Of a stretch of DNA of 64,000 bases, positions 16,848 to 26,265 are shown piece by piece. The stretch is from assembly GCF_002151125.1 (NCBI RefSeq), contig NZ_MDJZ01000004.1, forward strand, positions 62,001-126,000, in the 5' to 3' direction. Below the pieces are notes generated by a model. It saw only the letters and a list, made by a program, of their open reading frames with translations, searched no databases and was not told the origin of the DNA. This DNA is from Clavibacter michiganensis (GTDB taxonomy: Bacteria > Actinomycetota > Actinomycetes > Actinomycetales > Microbacteriaceae). The position numbers and the translations under genes were made by a program. The stretch's first letter is position 1; each line of letters begins with the position of its first letter.

Positions 16848-17582
16848 ATGAAAGCCGATCCGAGCATCCAGAAGGAGCTCCTCGACCTGCAGGAGATCGA
16901 CACCCGGCTCACGCACCTGCGGCGCCAGCTGGGGCAGCTCCCGCAGCTGAAGGAGATCGACGGGCTGCAGCGGGAGATGGACGTCGTCCGCCGCCGGCTC
17001 GGCGAGCGGACCGGCGTGGTGGAGGACGCGCAGACCGAGCTGACGCGCATCGAGTCCGACGTCGCCGTCGTGCAGGCGCGCATGGACCGCGACCGCACCC
17101 GCATCGAGGCCGGCGGCAGCTCCAAGGACGTCCAGGCGCTGGAGCGGGAGCTGGAGTCGCTGCTGCGACGCCGCGACACGCTCGAGGAGGTCGAGCTCGA
17201 GGTGATGCAGCGGCTCGAGGAGGCGCAGGCCGCGCAGGCCGAGGTCGTCGTCGAGCGCGACGGCCTGGCCGAGCGGATCGCCGCGGTCGAGGCGCAGCGC
17301 GACGCCGCGGCCGTCGAGCTGCGCGTGCAGGTCGAGCAGGCGCAGGAGGACCGGGACGCGCTGGCACCGAGGTTCCCCGAGGACCTCCTCGCCCTGTACG
17401 AGAAGCAGCGCGCCCGCTACGGCGTCGGCGCCGCGATGCTGCACCGCGGCATCTCGCTCGGCAGCAACATCGCCCTGCACCAGAGCGACCTCGACGCGCT
17501 GCGGAAGCGCGCGCCCGACGACGTGGTCATCGATCCCGAGAGCAACGCCATCCTCGTGCGCACCGACGAGTCCGGCCTCTAG
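16848..17582 (+). CDS. Coiled-coil protein of the C4-type zinc-ribbon family, with the zinc ribbon lost
   Basis: A 244-residue protein with a long coiled coil at about residues 5-180 (heptad-rich Leu/Glu/Arg) and a small C-terminal domain ending in AILVRTDESGL. In actinobacterial relatives this domain is a C4 zinc ribbon with two CxxC pairs, the second just before the conserved ILVR. Here the protein has no Cys at all: the first pair is replaced by the RGISLGSN region and the second by DPESNA. The rest of the domain (DLDALRKRAPDDVV) still aligns, so the fold may persist without zinc. It follows the Nif3 gene. GAGAGGGAGAG before the ATG is a strong ribosome site. Confidence 0.85.
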   Translation: MKADPSIQKELLDLQEIDTRLTHLRRQLGQLPQLKEIDGLQREMDVVRRRLGERTGVVEDAQTELTRIESDVAVVQARMDRDRTRIEAGGSSKDVQALERELESLLRRRDTLEEVELEVMQRLEEAQAAQAEVVVERDGLAERIAAVEAQRDAAAVELRVQVEQAQEDRDALAPRFPEDLLALYEKQRARYGVGAAMLHRGISLGSNIALHQSDLDALRKRAPDDVVIDPESNAILVRTDESGL

Positions 17583-17610
17583 CGGGACGCTCGCGCGCGG
17601 ACGCCTGCCC

Positions 17611-17616
17611 TAGACT
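17611..17616 (+). promoter_or_regulatory. Putative -10 of rnpB
   Basis: TAGACT lies 8 bases before the first base of the P1 helix of RNase P RNA. No good -35 is visible. Confidence 0.5.
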
Positions 17617-17624
17617 CGTCCCCG

Positions 17625-18010
17625 CGGATGGGTCGGCAAGACGGTCGCGCCGCGGAGGATCCCGAGAGGGGGAGACCGCGTCGAGGAACGTCCGGGCTCC
17701 GTAGAGCAGGGCGGTGGGCAACACCCACCCGGGGCGACCCGCGAGACAGTGCAACAGAGAGCAGACCGCCCGTCGCGGAAGCGGCGGGTGAGGGTGAAAC
17801 GGCGGTGTAAGAGACCACCAGCGGCCCGAGTGATCGGGTCGGCTATGCAAACCTCGCCCGGAGCAAGGTCGAACAGGGGACGCACAGGCTGCTCGTCCAG
17901 TCCCCGGGTAGACCGCTGGAGGGCTGCGGTGACGCAGCTCCGAGATAGATGGCCGTCCATGGTGCCGCGAGGCACCGGGACAGAACCCGGCGTATCAGCC
18001 GGCCCATCCG
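17625..18010 (+). ncRNA. rnpB: RNase P RNA (type A)
   Basis: About 386 nt; ends are set by the pairing of CGGATGGGTCGGC (17625 on) with GCCGGCCCATCCG (ending 18010), the P1/P2-side helix, and may be off by a few bases. Conserved core elements are in order: GAGGAACGTCCGGGCTCC at 17683-17700 (CR-I, near the universal GAGGAAAGUC), the AGAGACCACC-type CR-II/III region, and ACAGAACCCGGC from 17980 (CR-V). It is the catalytic RNA that matures tRNA 5' ends. A strong hairpin follows, shared with the convergent ppgK gene. Confidence 0.96.
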
Positions 18011-18025
18011 TACCACGCACGCAGG

Positions 18026-18056
18026 AGCGGCCGGATCCCCTCGGGATCCGGCCGCT
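18026..18056. terminator. Terminator of rnpB and ppgK
   Basis: A perfect 14-bp stem (18026-18039 with 18043-18056) with a 3-nt loop, followed by TTCGT. It lies between rnpB and the convergent ppgK. Confidence 0.85.
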
Positions 18057-18079
18057 TCGTCGTGCGCGCTGGCTGCGGG

Positions 18080-18901
18080 TCAGTCCTCGGGCTTCGTCTT
18101 GTCGACGAGGTCCGACGCGGGCGCGTGGGTGCTCGCGCCGACCGCGTGCGCCGCGAGGGCCGCCGCGCCCATGATGCCGGCATTGTTGCGCAGCTCCGCG
18201 GGCACGATGGGCGTCCGCAGGCGCAGCAGCGGGAGGAAGTGCTTGTGGTTCTTGGAGACGCCGCCGCCGACGATGAACAGCTCGGGCCACATCAGCTTCT
18301 CGAGCTGGCCGTAGTACACCTGCAGCCGGGCCGCCCAGCGCTTCCAGTTGAGGTGCGCGCGCTCCTTGGCGGCGTACGAGGCGCGTCGCTCGAAGTCGCG
18401 GCGGCCGGCGACGTCCATGTGGCCGAGCTCCGCGTTCGGGATCAGGACGCCGTCGTGGATGAGGGCCGTGCCGATACCCGTGCCGAGCGTGGTCATGATG
18501 ACGAGGCCGCGCACGTCCTTGGCCGCGCCGTAGCGCGCCTCGGCGTACCCGGCGGCGTCGGCGTCGTTGACGAACGTGATCTCGAGGCCCAGGCGCTCCT
18601 CGAACAGCTTCTCGGCCTCGAGGCCGATCCAGCTGGGGGAGACGTTGGCAGCCGACATGGTCGTGCCGTGAACGATCGCGGCGGGGAAGCACACGCCGAG
18701 CGGGGTACCCGCGGGGACATCGCCGAGCTCGTCGATGATCTGCTTCACGGTGGCGACGATGTCGTCCGGCTCGCCGCCCTGGGGCGTCGGCAGCTTGACG
18801 CGCTCGCTGCGCAGCTCGCCGGTCGCGACGTCCACGATGGCGCCCTTGATGCCGGTCCCGCCGATGTCGATGCCGATTGCGGTCGTCGCGTCGTCGCTCA
18901 T
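18080..18901 (-). CDS. ppgK: Polyphosphate glucokinase
   Basis: A 273-residue ROK-family kinase that phosphorylates glucose using polyphosphate (and usually also ATP), an actinobacterial trait. The phosphate motif GIDIGGTGIKGA is at residues 8-19. The sugar-binding EGHxD-type region appears as NAELGHMDVAG, and TTLGTGIGTALIHDG matches characterised PPGK enzymes. It starts at ATG 18901, 7 bases after a minus-strand TAGGGT (18909-18914). It is divergent from a small SPOR-like gene; the two promoters are back to back in 74 bases. Confidence 0.95.
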   Translation of the reverse strand: MSDDATTAIGIDIGGTGIKGAIVDVATGELRSERVKLPTPQGGEPDDIVATVKQIIDELGDVPAGTPLGVCFPAAIVHGTTMSAANVSPSWIGLEAEKLFEERLGLEITFVNDADAAGYAEARYGAAKDVRGLVIMTTLGTGIGTALIHDGVLIPNAELGHMDVAGRRDFERRASYAAKERAHLNWKRWAARLQVYYGQLEKLMWPELFIVGGGVSKNHKHFLPLLRLRTPIVPAELRNNAGIMGAAALAAHAVGASTHAPASDLVDKTKPED

Positions 18902-18975
18902 GGAAGCGACCCTACCGGCTCGTCCGGCCCGGTCCGGCCGCCGCACGCGGTGCGGACGGGCCTAGCATCGGCAGC

Positions 18976-19158
18976 ATGAGCGACAGCGACGAGCAGTACT
19001 GGTACGACGACCGCACGGGCGAGGTGGAGAAGGGGATGCTGTCCCCGGCAGCCCATCGGATCGGCCCGTTCGCCACCGCGGAGGAGGCGGCGAGGGCGCC
19101 GCAGCGTCTGCGCGAGCGCGCCGAGCAGTGGGCAGCCGAGGACCGCGACGACGACTGA
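18976..19158 (+). CDS. Small SPOR-like protein, 60 aa
   Basis: A short acidic protein with the pattern YWYDDRTGEVEKGM...HRIGPFATAEEA. This resembles short actinobacterial proteins annotated as SPOR domain-containing: W-Y-n-x-x-T-G-x-V-E-x-G, then R-I-G-P-F/Y-x-T-x-E-E-A. The function is unknown and there is no signal peptide. ATG 18976 lies 7 bases after TAGCAT (18963-18968), so the transcript is probably leaderless. It ends 9 bases from the end of the convergent panB. Confidence 0.8.
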   Translation: MSDSDEQYWYDDRTGEVEKGMLSPAAHRIGPFATAEEAARAPQRLRERAEQWAAEDRDDD

Positions 19159-19167
19159 TCCCGCGGG

Positions 19168-20037
19168 TCAGTCGGAGTAGCTCTCCGCCTCGGAGGGGAA
19201 CGCGCCGCTGACGACGTCGTCGCGGTAGCGCGTCGCCGCGTCCAGCAGCACGGCGCGCATGTCCGCGTAGCGACGCACGAAGCGCGGCACGCGCCCGGTG
19301 GTGAGGCCCGCGAAGTCGGTCCAGACGAGGATCTGCCCGTCGGTGCCGTTCCCCGCGCCGATGCCGATGGTGGGGATCCCGAGCTCCTCGCTCACGCGGC
19401 GGGCGATCTCCTGCGGCACCATCTCGAGGACCACCGCGAAGGCGCCGGCCTCCTCGACGGCGCGCGCGTCCGCGAGCAGCGCCTCGGCGGCGTCGCCGCG
19501 CCCCTGGATGATGTGGCCGCCGAGCCCGTGCTCGCTCTGCGGGGTGAAGCCGACGTGGCCCATGACCGGGATCCCGGAGGACACGACGCGGCGGATCTGC
19601 TCGGCGCTGCGCACCCCGCCCTCGAGCTTCACGGCGTGGGCGCGCGCCTCCTTCATGAACCGCACCGACGTGGCGAGCGCCTGGTCGGGGCCGGACTCGT
19701 AGGACCCGAACGGCAGGTCGGCGACGACGAGCGCGCGCTGCGCGGATCCCGCGACGGCGCGCGCCAGGGGGATGAGCTCGTCCACCGTGACCGGCACGGT
19801 CGTGTCGTACCCGAGCACCGTGTTGCCGGCCGAGTCGCCGACGAGCAGGAAGTCGATGCCCGCCTCGTCGAACACGCTGGCGGTGAGCATGTCGTAGCTC
19901 GTGAGGCCCGTGATCTTGAGCCCCTGCTCCTTCGCGCGCGCGAAGTGGCGGATGCGCACCCGCCGGGGTCCCGCGGACGGCTCTCTCGGGAGGCGGGCGG
20001 GATCGGACGGGGAGACGGCAGCGTCGGGGCTCTGCAT
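19168..20037 (-). CDS. panB: 3-methyl-2-oxobutanoate hydroxymethyltransferase
   Basis: A 289-residue PanB that makes ketopantoate from 2-ketoisovalerate and methylene-tetrahydrofolate, the first committed step to pantothenate and CoA. Recognised motifs are [47 protein letters not shown] and [16 protein letters not shown]. Length is normal plus a short disordered N-terminus. The start ATG 20037 lies 7 bases after a minus-strand TAGACT (20045-20050), suggesting a leaderless mRNA. The product feeds CoA/ACP prosthetic-group synthesis, but panB is not linked to the fab genes here. Confidence 0.95.
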   Translation of the reverse strand: MQSPDAAVSPSDPARLPREPSAGPRRVRIRHFARAKEQGLKITGLTSYDMLTASVFDEAGIDFLLVGDSAGNTVLGYDTTVPVTVDELIPLARAVAGSAQRALVVADLPFGSYESGPDQALATSVRFMKEARAHAVKLEGGVRSAEQIRRVVSSGIPVMGHVGFTPQSEHGLGGHIIQGRGDAAEALLADARAVEEAGAFAVVLEMVPQEIARRVSEELGIPTIGIGAGNGTDGQILVWTDFAGLTTGRVPRFVRRYADMRAVLLDAATRYRDDVVSGAFPSEAESYSD

Positions 20038-20122
20038 GTCACGGAGTCTACGGCGGGCCCCGCGCCGGCTCGGCCGGCCCCCTGGTCAGCCGGTAGGTTG
20101 GACTCCGACGAGAGGGTGGTGG

Positions 20123-21460
20123 ATGGACAAGCAGCGTGACTTCGTCCTGCGGACGATCGAGGAGCGCGGGATCAAGTTCGTGCGCCTGTGGTTCACCGAC
20201 GTGACCGGCACCCTGAAGTCCGTGGCGATCGCCCCGGCCGAGGTCGAGGGCGCGTTCGCCGAGGGCCTCGGGTTCGACGGCTCGGCCATCGAGGGCCTCA
20301 CCCGGTCGTACGAGGCCGACATGCTGGCCCATCCGGATCCGACGACGTTCCAGATCCTCCCGTGGCGCGGCGAGATCGACCCGACCGCGCGCATGTTCTG
20401 CGACATCTCCACGCCCGACGGGCAGCCGGCCATCGCGGATCCCCGCAACGTCCTCAAGCGCACGCTGGAGAAGGCGGCCGACCGCGGCTTCACCTTCTAC
20501 ACGCACCCCGAGATCGAGTTCTACCTGCTGAAGTCGAGCGAGTTCGGCGTCGACGGGCCCGAGCCGGTGGACGCGGCGGGCTACTTCGACAACGTCCCCG
20601 GCGGCACTGCGCACGACTTCCGCCGCCGCTCGGTGCGCATGCTCGAGGACCTCGGCATCTCGGTCGAGTTCAGCCACCACGAGGCCGGCCCCGGCCAGAA
20701 CGAGATCGACCTCCGCTACGCGGACGCGCTCACCACCGCGGACAACATCATGACGTTCCGCACGGTCATCAAGGAGGTGGCGATCGAGCAGGGCGTCTAC
20801 GCGACGTTCATGCCGAAGCCCCTCGCGGCGCAGCCCGGCAGCGGGATGCACACGCACATGTCGCTCTTCGAGGGCGACGTCAACGCGTTCTACGCGTCGG
20901 GCGCCGAGTACCAGCTCTCCACGATCGGCCGCCAGTTCATCGCGGGCCTCCTCAAGCACGCCCCCGAGATCACGGCCGTCACGAACCAGTTCGTGAACTC
21001 GTACAAGCGGCTGTGGGGCGGCGGCGAGGCGCCGAGCTTCGTCACCTGGGGCCACAACAACCGCTCCGCGCTCGTGCGCGTCCCGCTGTACAAGCCCAAC
21101 AAGGGCAACAGCTCGCGCGTGGAGTACCGCGCCATCGACTCGGCGGCGAACCCGTACCTGTCCTTCTCGCTGATGCTGGCCGCCGGCCTCAAGGGCATCG
21201 AGGAGGGCTACGAGCTCCCCGCCGAGGCCGAGGACAACGTGTGGAGCCTCAGCGACGCCGAGCGCCGCGCCCTCGGGTACGCGCCGCTGCCGTCGAGCCT
21301 CGACCACGCGATCCAGCTCATGGAGCGCTCCGAGCTCGTCGCGGAGACGCTGGGGGAGCAGGTGTTCAACTACGTGCTGCTCAACAAGCGGCAGGAGTGG
21401 CGCGACTACCGCGCCCAGGTGACGCCGTACGAGCTGCGCTCGAACCTCGAGATGCTCTGA
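20123..21460 (+). CDS. glnA2: Glutamine synthetase family protein, GlnA2-type
   Basis: A 445-residue type I-fold glutamine synthetase homologue of the shorter actinobacterial GlnA2 class. Conserved GS motifs are seen: FDGSAIEG, the Glu metal ligands in HPEIEFYLL and HHEAGPGQNEIDLRY, GSGMHTHMS, and VEYRAIDSAANPYL. The adenylylation-site region found in glnA (DLYELPPEE) is replaced by DNVWSLSDAERRALG with no Tyr, so GlnE should not modify it. It is upstream of glnE with a 58-base gap, on the same strand. GAGAGG before the ATG supports the start. Confidence 0.92.
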   Translation: MDKQRDFVLRTIEERGIKFVRLWFTDVTGTLKSVAIAPAEVEGAFAEGLGFDGSAIEGLTRSYEADMLAHPDPTTFQILPWRGEIDPTARMFCDISTPDGQPAIADPRNVLKRTLEKAADRGFTFYTHPEIEFYLLKSSEFGVDGPEPVDAAGYFDNVPGGTAHDFRRRSVRMLEDLGISVEFSHHEAGPGQNEIDLRYADALTTADNIMTFRTVIKEVAIEQGVYATFMPKPLAAQPGSGMHTHMSLFEGDVNAFYASGAEYQLSTIGRQFIAGLLKHAPEITAVTNQFVNSYKRLWGGGEAPSFVTWGHNNRSALVRVPLYKPNKGNSSRVEYRAIDSAANPYLSFSLMLAAGLKGIEEGYELPAEAEDNVWSLSDAERRALGYAPLPSSLDHAIQLMERSELVAETLGEQVFNYVLLNKRQEWRDYRAQVTPYELRSNLEML

Positions 21461-21518
21461 CCCGGATCCCCGGCGGGCCCGACACGACCGACATCCGACG
21501 ACGAGGCCGGAGCGAGCC

Positions 21519-24500
21519 ATGAGACGTGGGCAGACACTGCTCGGCGCGCTGGCGCGCGCCGGCTTCGCGCGCCTGAGCGAGGTGGGCGAGGCGCTCGAGA
21601 AAGCCGCGGAGCTGTCCGGGTGGGCGGAGGCCGACCTCGTGGAGGCGCTGCACTCGAGCGCGGATCCGGACGGCGCCCTCGACGCGCTCGTCCGCCTGCT
21701 CCGCGAGGACCCCGCGCGCACGCGCGCCGTGCTCGCCGATCCCGACGCGCGGCACCGGCTGGCGCGGGTCCTCGGATCCTCGCGGGGCCTCGCGGAGTTC
21801 CTCATGCGCCACACCGTCGAGCTCGACGCCTTCGCCCTCCCGCTGGAGGGCACGCCCGCTCCTGCTGACGTCCGCGCGCGCCTGCTCGACGCCGTGGGCG
21901 CCGTGGACGGGGTCGCCGAGCTGACGGGTCCCGCCGCCCGGACGGCGCTGCGGGTGCGCTACCGGGCGCTCGTCGCCCGCATCGCGGCCTGGGACCTCGT
22001 GCACCCGGATCCGCTCGCCGCCGTGCGCCCCGTCACGGCCGCCCTCGCCGACCTCGCCGGCGCGGCCCTCGAGGCCTCGCTCGCCGTCGCCCGTGCGGAG
22101 CTCTCCGCAGCCGGGACGTTCGGGCGTGCGCGACCCGAGGAGATCGCCGCGACGCGCCTGGCGATCATCGGCATGGGCAAGGCCGGCGCCCGCGAGCTCA
22201 ACTACGTCAGCGACGTCGACGTCATCTTCGTCGCGGAGGCCGCGACCGACGCCGAGGGCGGGACGGTCATCGAGCCGGCCCGTGCCGTCGAGCTCGCGAC
22301 GCGCCTCGCCGTCCTCACCATGCGCGGCATCGACGAGCACGAGATCGAACCGGCCCTCTGGGAGGTCGACGCCAACCTGCGGCCCGAGGGGAAGGCGGGC
22401 GCGCTCGTCCGCACGCTCGACTCGCACCTCGCGTACTACGAGCGCTGGGCGAAGGACTGGGAGTTCCAGGCCCTGCTGAAGGCCAGGCCGCTCGCGGGCG
22501 ACGCCGAGCTGGGGGAGCGGTACGGCGAGGCCGTCGCGCCGCTCGTCTGGTCGAGCGCCTCCCGCGAGGGCTTCGTCGGCCAGGTGCAGCGGATGCGCAC
22601 GCGCGTGACGGACAACATCCCCGCGGACCAGCTGCACCAGCAGATCAAGCTCGGCCCGGGCGGGATCCGCGACATCGAGTTCACGGTCCAGCTCCTCCAG
22701 CTCGTGCACGGGCAGGGCGACGAGTCCGTCCGGGACCGCAGCACGCTCGCGGCGCTCGTCGCCCTCGCGGACGCGGGCTACATCGGCCGCACGGAGGCCG
22801 GCGAGTTCGCGAAGGACTACCGCTACCTCCGGCTCCTGGAGCACCGCCTGCAGCTGGACCAGCTGCGCCGCACGCACCTCATGCCCACCGACGAGGAGCG
22901 GCTGCGGATCCTCGCCCGCAGCACGGGACTGGACGGGCGCGCCGAGGAGCTCACGGCCCGCTGGAACGGCACGAAGACGGCCGTGCGGACCCTCCACGAG
23001 CGCCTCTTCTACCGGCCGCTCCTCGCGGCCGTCGCCTCGCTCCCCGAGGAGTCGCTCGCGCTCACGAGCGGCCAGGCGGCCGCGCGGCTATCCGCCATCG
23101 GCTTCGTCGACGCGCGCGGGGCGCTCGCGCACATCCGGGCGCTCACGCAGGGGGTCTCGCGGAGCGCCGCCATCCAGCGCCACCTGCTGCCGGTGCTCCT
23201 GCAGTGGTTCGCCGAGGGCCCGGACCCCGACCACGGCCTGCTCGCGTTCCGCCGGCTCAGCGAGGCGCTGGGGGAGTCGAACTGGTTCCTCCGGATGCTC
23301 CGCGACTCCGCGGGCGCGGCGCAGCGCCTCGCGCAGGTGCTCTCGGGATCCCGCTTCGTGTCGGAGCTGCTCGACCGCGTCCCCGAGACCGCCGCGTGGC
23401 TCGCGCGCGACGAGGACCTCCGCCCGCGGACGCGCGCGGCCCTCGCGGAGGAGGCCGTCGCCACCGTCAACCGGCACCCCACCGCCGACGCCGCGGCCGC
23501 CGCGCTGCGCACCCTCCGCCGTCGGGAGATCCTGCGCCTCGCCATCGGCGCGATCGTGGGCGTCACCCACGTCGAGACGCTCGGACCGTCCCTGGCCGAC
23601 ATCACCACCGCGACGCTCCGCGGCGTGATGCGCGCGATCCGCCGCGAGGACGGACCGTGGCCCGAGTTCGCCGTGGTGGCCATGGGCCGATACGGCGGCG
23701 CCGAGCTCGGCTTCGGTTCCGACGCCGACGTCATGTACGTGTTCCGGCCGATCGCCGGCATGGATCCGGAGCTCGCCCAGCGCCGCGCCCAGCTCATCGT
23801 CACCGAGCTGACGCGGCTCACCGAGGACTCGCGGCTCCCGCTCGACCTCGACACGGGCCTGCGCCCCGAGGGACGCAACGGCCCCGTCGTGCGCTCGTTC
23901 GCCTCCTACCGCGCGTACTACGAGCGCTGGTCGCTCACCTGGGAGGCGCAGGCGCTCCTGCGTGCCCGCGGCGTCGTCGGCGACAGCGGCCTCATCGCCG
24001 ACTTCACCGAGCTCGCCGACCGATTCCGGTACCCGGAGGCCATCGGCGACGCGGACGTGCGCGAGATCAAGCGCATCAAGGCGCGCGTGGAGAACGAGCG
24101 CCTGCCGCAGGGCGCGGATCCCACGCGGCACCTGAAGCTCGGCCGCGGCTCCCTCAGCGATGTCGAGTGGCTCGTGCAGCTGATCCAGCTGCAGCACGCG
24201 CACGCGCATCCGGAGCTGCGGACGCCGACGACGCTCGGCGCGCTCGACGCGGCGGTGACGGCCGGGCTCGTGCTCCCGGGCGACGCGGACCGCCTCCGCG
24301 AGGCCTGGCTCCTCGCGTCCCGCGTGCGCTCGGCCATGACGCTGTGGACCAACAGGACCGCGGACGTGCTGCCCGCCGACCGCGCCGCGCTCGACGCCAT
24401 CGCCCGCCTCCTCGAGTACCCGCCCGGCTCCGCGACCGAGCTCGAGGAGGAGTACCTCGGCGTCACCCGTCGGTCGCGCGGGGTCTTCGAGCGGCTCTTC

Positions 24501-24539
24501 TACGGGCTCGACGAGACGCCCGGACCACGCGGCACCTGA
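21519..24539 (+). CDS. glnE: Glutamine synthetase adenylyltransferase / deadenylase
   Basis: A 1006-residue bifunctional enzyme that adds AMP to, or removes it from, the conserved Tyr of GlnA. Two nucleotidyltransferase domains are visible: the N-terminal deadenylase near residue 218 with GMGKAGARELNYVSDVDVIF, and the C-terminal adenylyltransferase near residue 720 with MGRYGGAELGFGSDADVMY; both keep the D-x-D pair. PII-responsive (GlnD-type) GlnE linker helices follow each. Length is normal for actinobacteria. Its main substrate, glnA at 24.6-26.1 kb, is next door on the opposite strand. Confidence 0.96.
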   Translation: MRRGQTLLGALARAGFARLSEVGEALEKAAELSGWAEADLVEALHSSADPDGALDALVRLLREDPARTRAVLADPDARHRLARVLGSSRGLAEFLMRHTVELDAFALPLEGTPAPADVRARLLDAVGAVDGVAELTGPAARTALRVRYRALVARIAAWDLVHPDPLAAVRPVTAALADLAGAALEASLAVARAELSAAGTFGRARPEEIAATRLAIIGMGKAGARELNYVSDVDVIFVAEAATDAEGGTVIEPARAVELATRLAVLTMRGIDEHEIEPALWEVDANLRPEGKAGALVRTLDSHLAYYERWAKDWEFQALLKARPLAGDAELGERYGEAVAPLVWSSASREGFVGQVQRMRTRVTDNIPADQLHQQIKLGPGGIRDIEFTVQLLQLVHGQGDESVRDRSTLAALVALADAGYIGRTEAGEFAKDYRYLRLLEHRLQLDQLRRTHLMPTDEERLRILARSTGLDGRAEELTARWNGTKTAVRTLHERLFYRPLLAAVASLPEESLALTSGQAAARLSAIGFVDARGALAHIRALTQGVSRSAAIQRHLLPVLLQWFAEGPDPDHGLLAFRRLSEALGESNWFLRMLRDSAGAAQRLAQVLSGSRFVSELLDRVPETAAWLARDEDLRPRTRAALAEEAVATVNRHPTADAAAAALRTLRRREILRLAIGAIVGVTHVETLGPSLADITTATLRGVMRAIRREDGPWPEFAVVAMGRYGGAELGFGSDADVMYVFRPIAGMDPELAQRRAQLIVTELTRLTEDSRLPLDLDTGLRPEGRNGPVVRSFASYRAYYERWSLTWEAQALLRARGVVGDSGLIADFTELADRFRYPEAIGDADVREIKRIKARVENERLPQGADPTRHLKLGRGSLSDVEWLVQLIQLQHAHAHPELRTPTTLGALDAAVTAGLVLPGDADRLREAWLLASRVRSAMTLWTNRTADVLPADRAALDAIARLLEYPPGSATELEEEYLGVTRRSRGVFERLFYGLDETPGPRGT

Positions 24540-24584
24540 CGTCATCCGCGGGGATCCGAGCCGGCCGCCATGCCCGGCACGACG

Positions 24585-24616
24585 ACGGGCCGCCCTCCCG
24601 GAGGAGGACGGCCCGT
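24585..24616. terminator. Bidirectional terminator between glnE and glnA
   Basis: A 14-bp stem with one mismatch (24585-24598 with 24603-24616) and a 4-nt loop, between the convergent glnE and glnA. Confidence 0.75.
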
Positions 24617-24647
24617 GCGTCATGCCCCCGAAGGGGCGTCGGCGGGA

Positions 24648-26072
24648 TCAGACGCCGTAGTACAGCTCGAACTCGAACGGGTGCGGACGCTGCGCGAGGG
24701 GCTTGATCTCCATCTCGCGCTTGTACTCGATCCACGTCTCGATGAGGTCGGGCGTGAACACGTTGCCCGCGGTGAGGAACTCGTGGTCGGCCTCGAGCGC
24801 CTCGAGGGCGGCGCCGAGCGACGCGGGGACCTGCGGGATGTTCTTCGCCTCCTCGGGCGGGAGCTCGTAGAGGTCCTTGTCGACGGGCTCGTGCGGCTCG
24901 ATGCGGTTCTTGATGCCGTCGATGCCGGCCATGAGCTGCGCCGCGAACGCGAGGTACGGGTTGCTCGACGCGTCGGGCGCGCGGAACTCGATGCGCTTGG
25001 CCTTCGGGTTCGTGCCCGTGATCGGGATGCGGATGGAGGCCGAGCGGTTGCCCGCCGAGTACACCAGGTTGACGGGCGCCTCGAATCCGGGCACGAGACG
25101 GTGGTACGAGTTCACCGTCGGGTTCGTGAACGCCAGGATGGCCGGCGCGTGCTTGAGGATGCCGCCGATGTACCAGCGCGCGACGTCGGACAGGCCGCCG
25201 TAGCCGGCCTCGTCGTAGAACAGCGGCTTGCCGTCGTTCCACAGCGACTGGTGCGTGTGCATGCCCGAGCCGTTGTCGCCGAAGAGGGGCTTCGGCATGA
25301 ACGTGGCCGTCTTGCCCCACTGCTCGGCCGTGTTCTTGACGATGTACTTGAACTTCAGGATGTCGTCCGCCGCGTGCACCATCGTGTCGAAGCGGTAGTT
25401 GATCTCGGCCTGGCCGCCCGTGCCCACCTCGTGGTGCGCGCGCTCGAGGATGAGGCCGGCGTCGATCAGCTTGAGGCTGATGTCGTCCCGGAGGTCGGCC
25501 TGCTTGTCGACGGGGCTGACGGGGAAGTAGCCGCCCTTGTACGGCGTCTTGTTGCCGAGGTTGCCGCCCTCCTCCTCGCGTCCCGAGTTCCAGGCGCCCT
25601 CCTCGGAGTCGACCGAGTAGAAGCTCGTGTGCTGGTTCACCTCGTAGCGGACGTCGTCGAAGATGTAGAACTCGGCCTCGGGGGCGAAGAACGCGGTGTC
25701 GGCGATGCCGGACGCGGCGAGGAACTTCTCGGCCTTCTTGGCCACCTGGCGCGGGTCGCGGGCGTAGATCTCGCCGTTGCGGGGGTTGTAGATGTCGAAC
25801 ACCATGATGAGGGTGCGCTCGATGCGGAACGGGTCGACGTACGCCGTCGTCACGTCCGGGATGAGCTGCATGTCGGACTCGTGGATGCTCGCGAAGCCGC
25901 GGATGGACGAGCCGTCGAACAGCTGGCCGACGGAGAAGAACTCCTCGTCGACGGTGGATGCGGGGATGTTGAAGTGCTGCTGCACCCCGGGCAGGTCGGT
26001 GAACCGGATATCGAGGAACTTGACGTCGGTGTCCTTGATGAACGCGAGCACCTCGGATGAGTCTCTGAACAT
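24648..26072 (-). CDS. glnA: Glutamine synthetase type I
   Basis: A 474-residue GSI that makes glutamine from glutamate, ammonia and ATP. Motifs include FDGSSIRGF, the metal ligands in [10 protein letters not shown] and [25 protein letters not shown], and [14 protein letters not shown]. The adenylylation target is Tyr402 in [11 protein letters not shown], so it is a GSI-beta enzyme under GlnE control. The ATG at 26072 has GGAG at a suitable distance. About 70-110 bases upstream lies a four-half-site GlnR-type operator, and a minus-strand TAGGGT (26130-26135) is a possible -10. Confidence 0.97.
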   Translation of the reverse strand: MFRDSSEVLAFIKDTDVKFLDIRFTDLPGVQQHFNIPASTVDEEFFSVGQLFDGSSIRGFASIHESDMQLIPDVTTAYVDPFRIERTLIMVFDIYNPRNGEIYARDPRQVAKKAEKFLAASGIADTAFFAPEAEFYIFDDVRYEVNQHTSFYSVDSEEGAWNSGREEEGGNLGNKTPYKGGYFPVSPVDKQADLRDDISLKLIDAGLILERAHHEVGTGGQAEINYRFDTMVHAADDILKFKYIVKNTAEQWGKTATFMPKPLFGDNGSGMHTHQSLWNDGKPLFYDEAGYGGLSDVARWYIGGILKHAPAILAFTNPTVNSYHRLVPGFEAPVNLVYSAGNRSASIRIPITGTNPKAKRIEFRAPDASSNPYLAFAAQLMAGIDGIKNRIEPHEPVDKDLYELPPEEAKNIPQVPASLGAALEALEADHEFLTAGNVFTPDLIETWIEYKREMEIKPLAQRPHPFEFELYYGV

Positions 26073-26144
26073 GTGGTGTCTCCAAAAGGGGGCCGGAGCG
26101 GATGAGACTGACGGTTTCAGCCTCTCCGACCCTAGGGGGAAGGG

Positions 26145-26182
26145 GTTACCTCGCCATAACCGCCGTGTTTCCGCGATGTTAC
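26145..26182 (-). promoter_or_regulatory. GlnR-type operator upstream of glnA
   Basis: Read on the glnA strand, the site is GTAAC-n6-GAAAC-n6-GTTAT-n6-GTAAC: four 5-bp half-sites at exact 11-bp spacing. This matches the actinobacterial GlnR consensus gTnAC-n6-GaAAC repeated twice. It sits just upstream of the putative -10 (26130-26135), a position suited to activation in nitrogen limitation. The glnR gene is not in the window. Confidence 0.8.
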
Positions 26183-26265
26183 GCAGGCGGTCCCGGGCGC
26201 GTCGGCGACAACCCCCAGGGCCCGCCGACCAGGGGATCCGCGGGAGGCGCGCCTAGGATCGGGAG

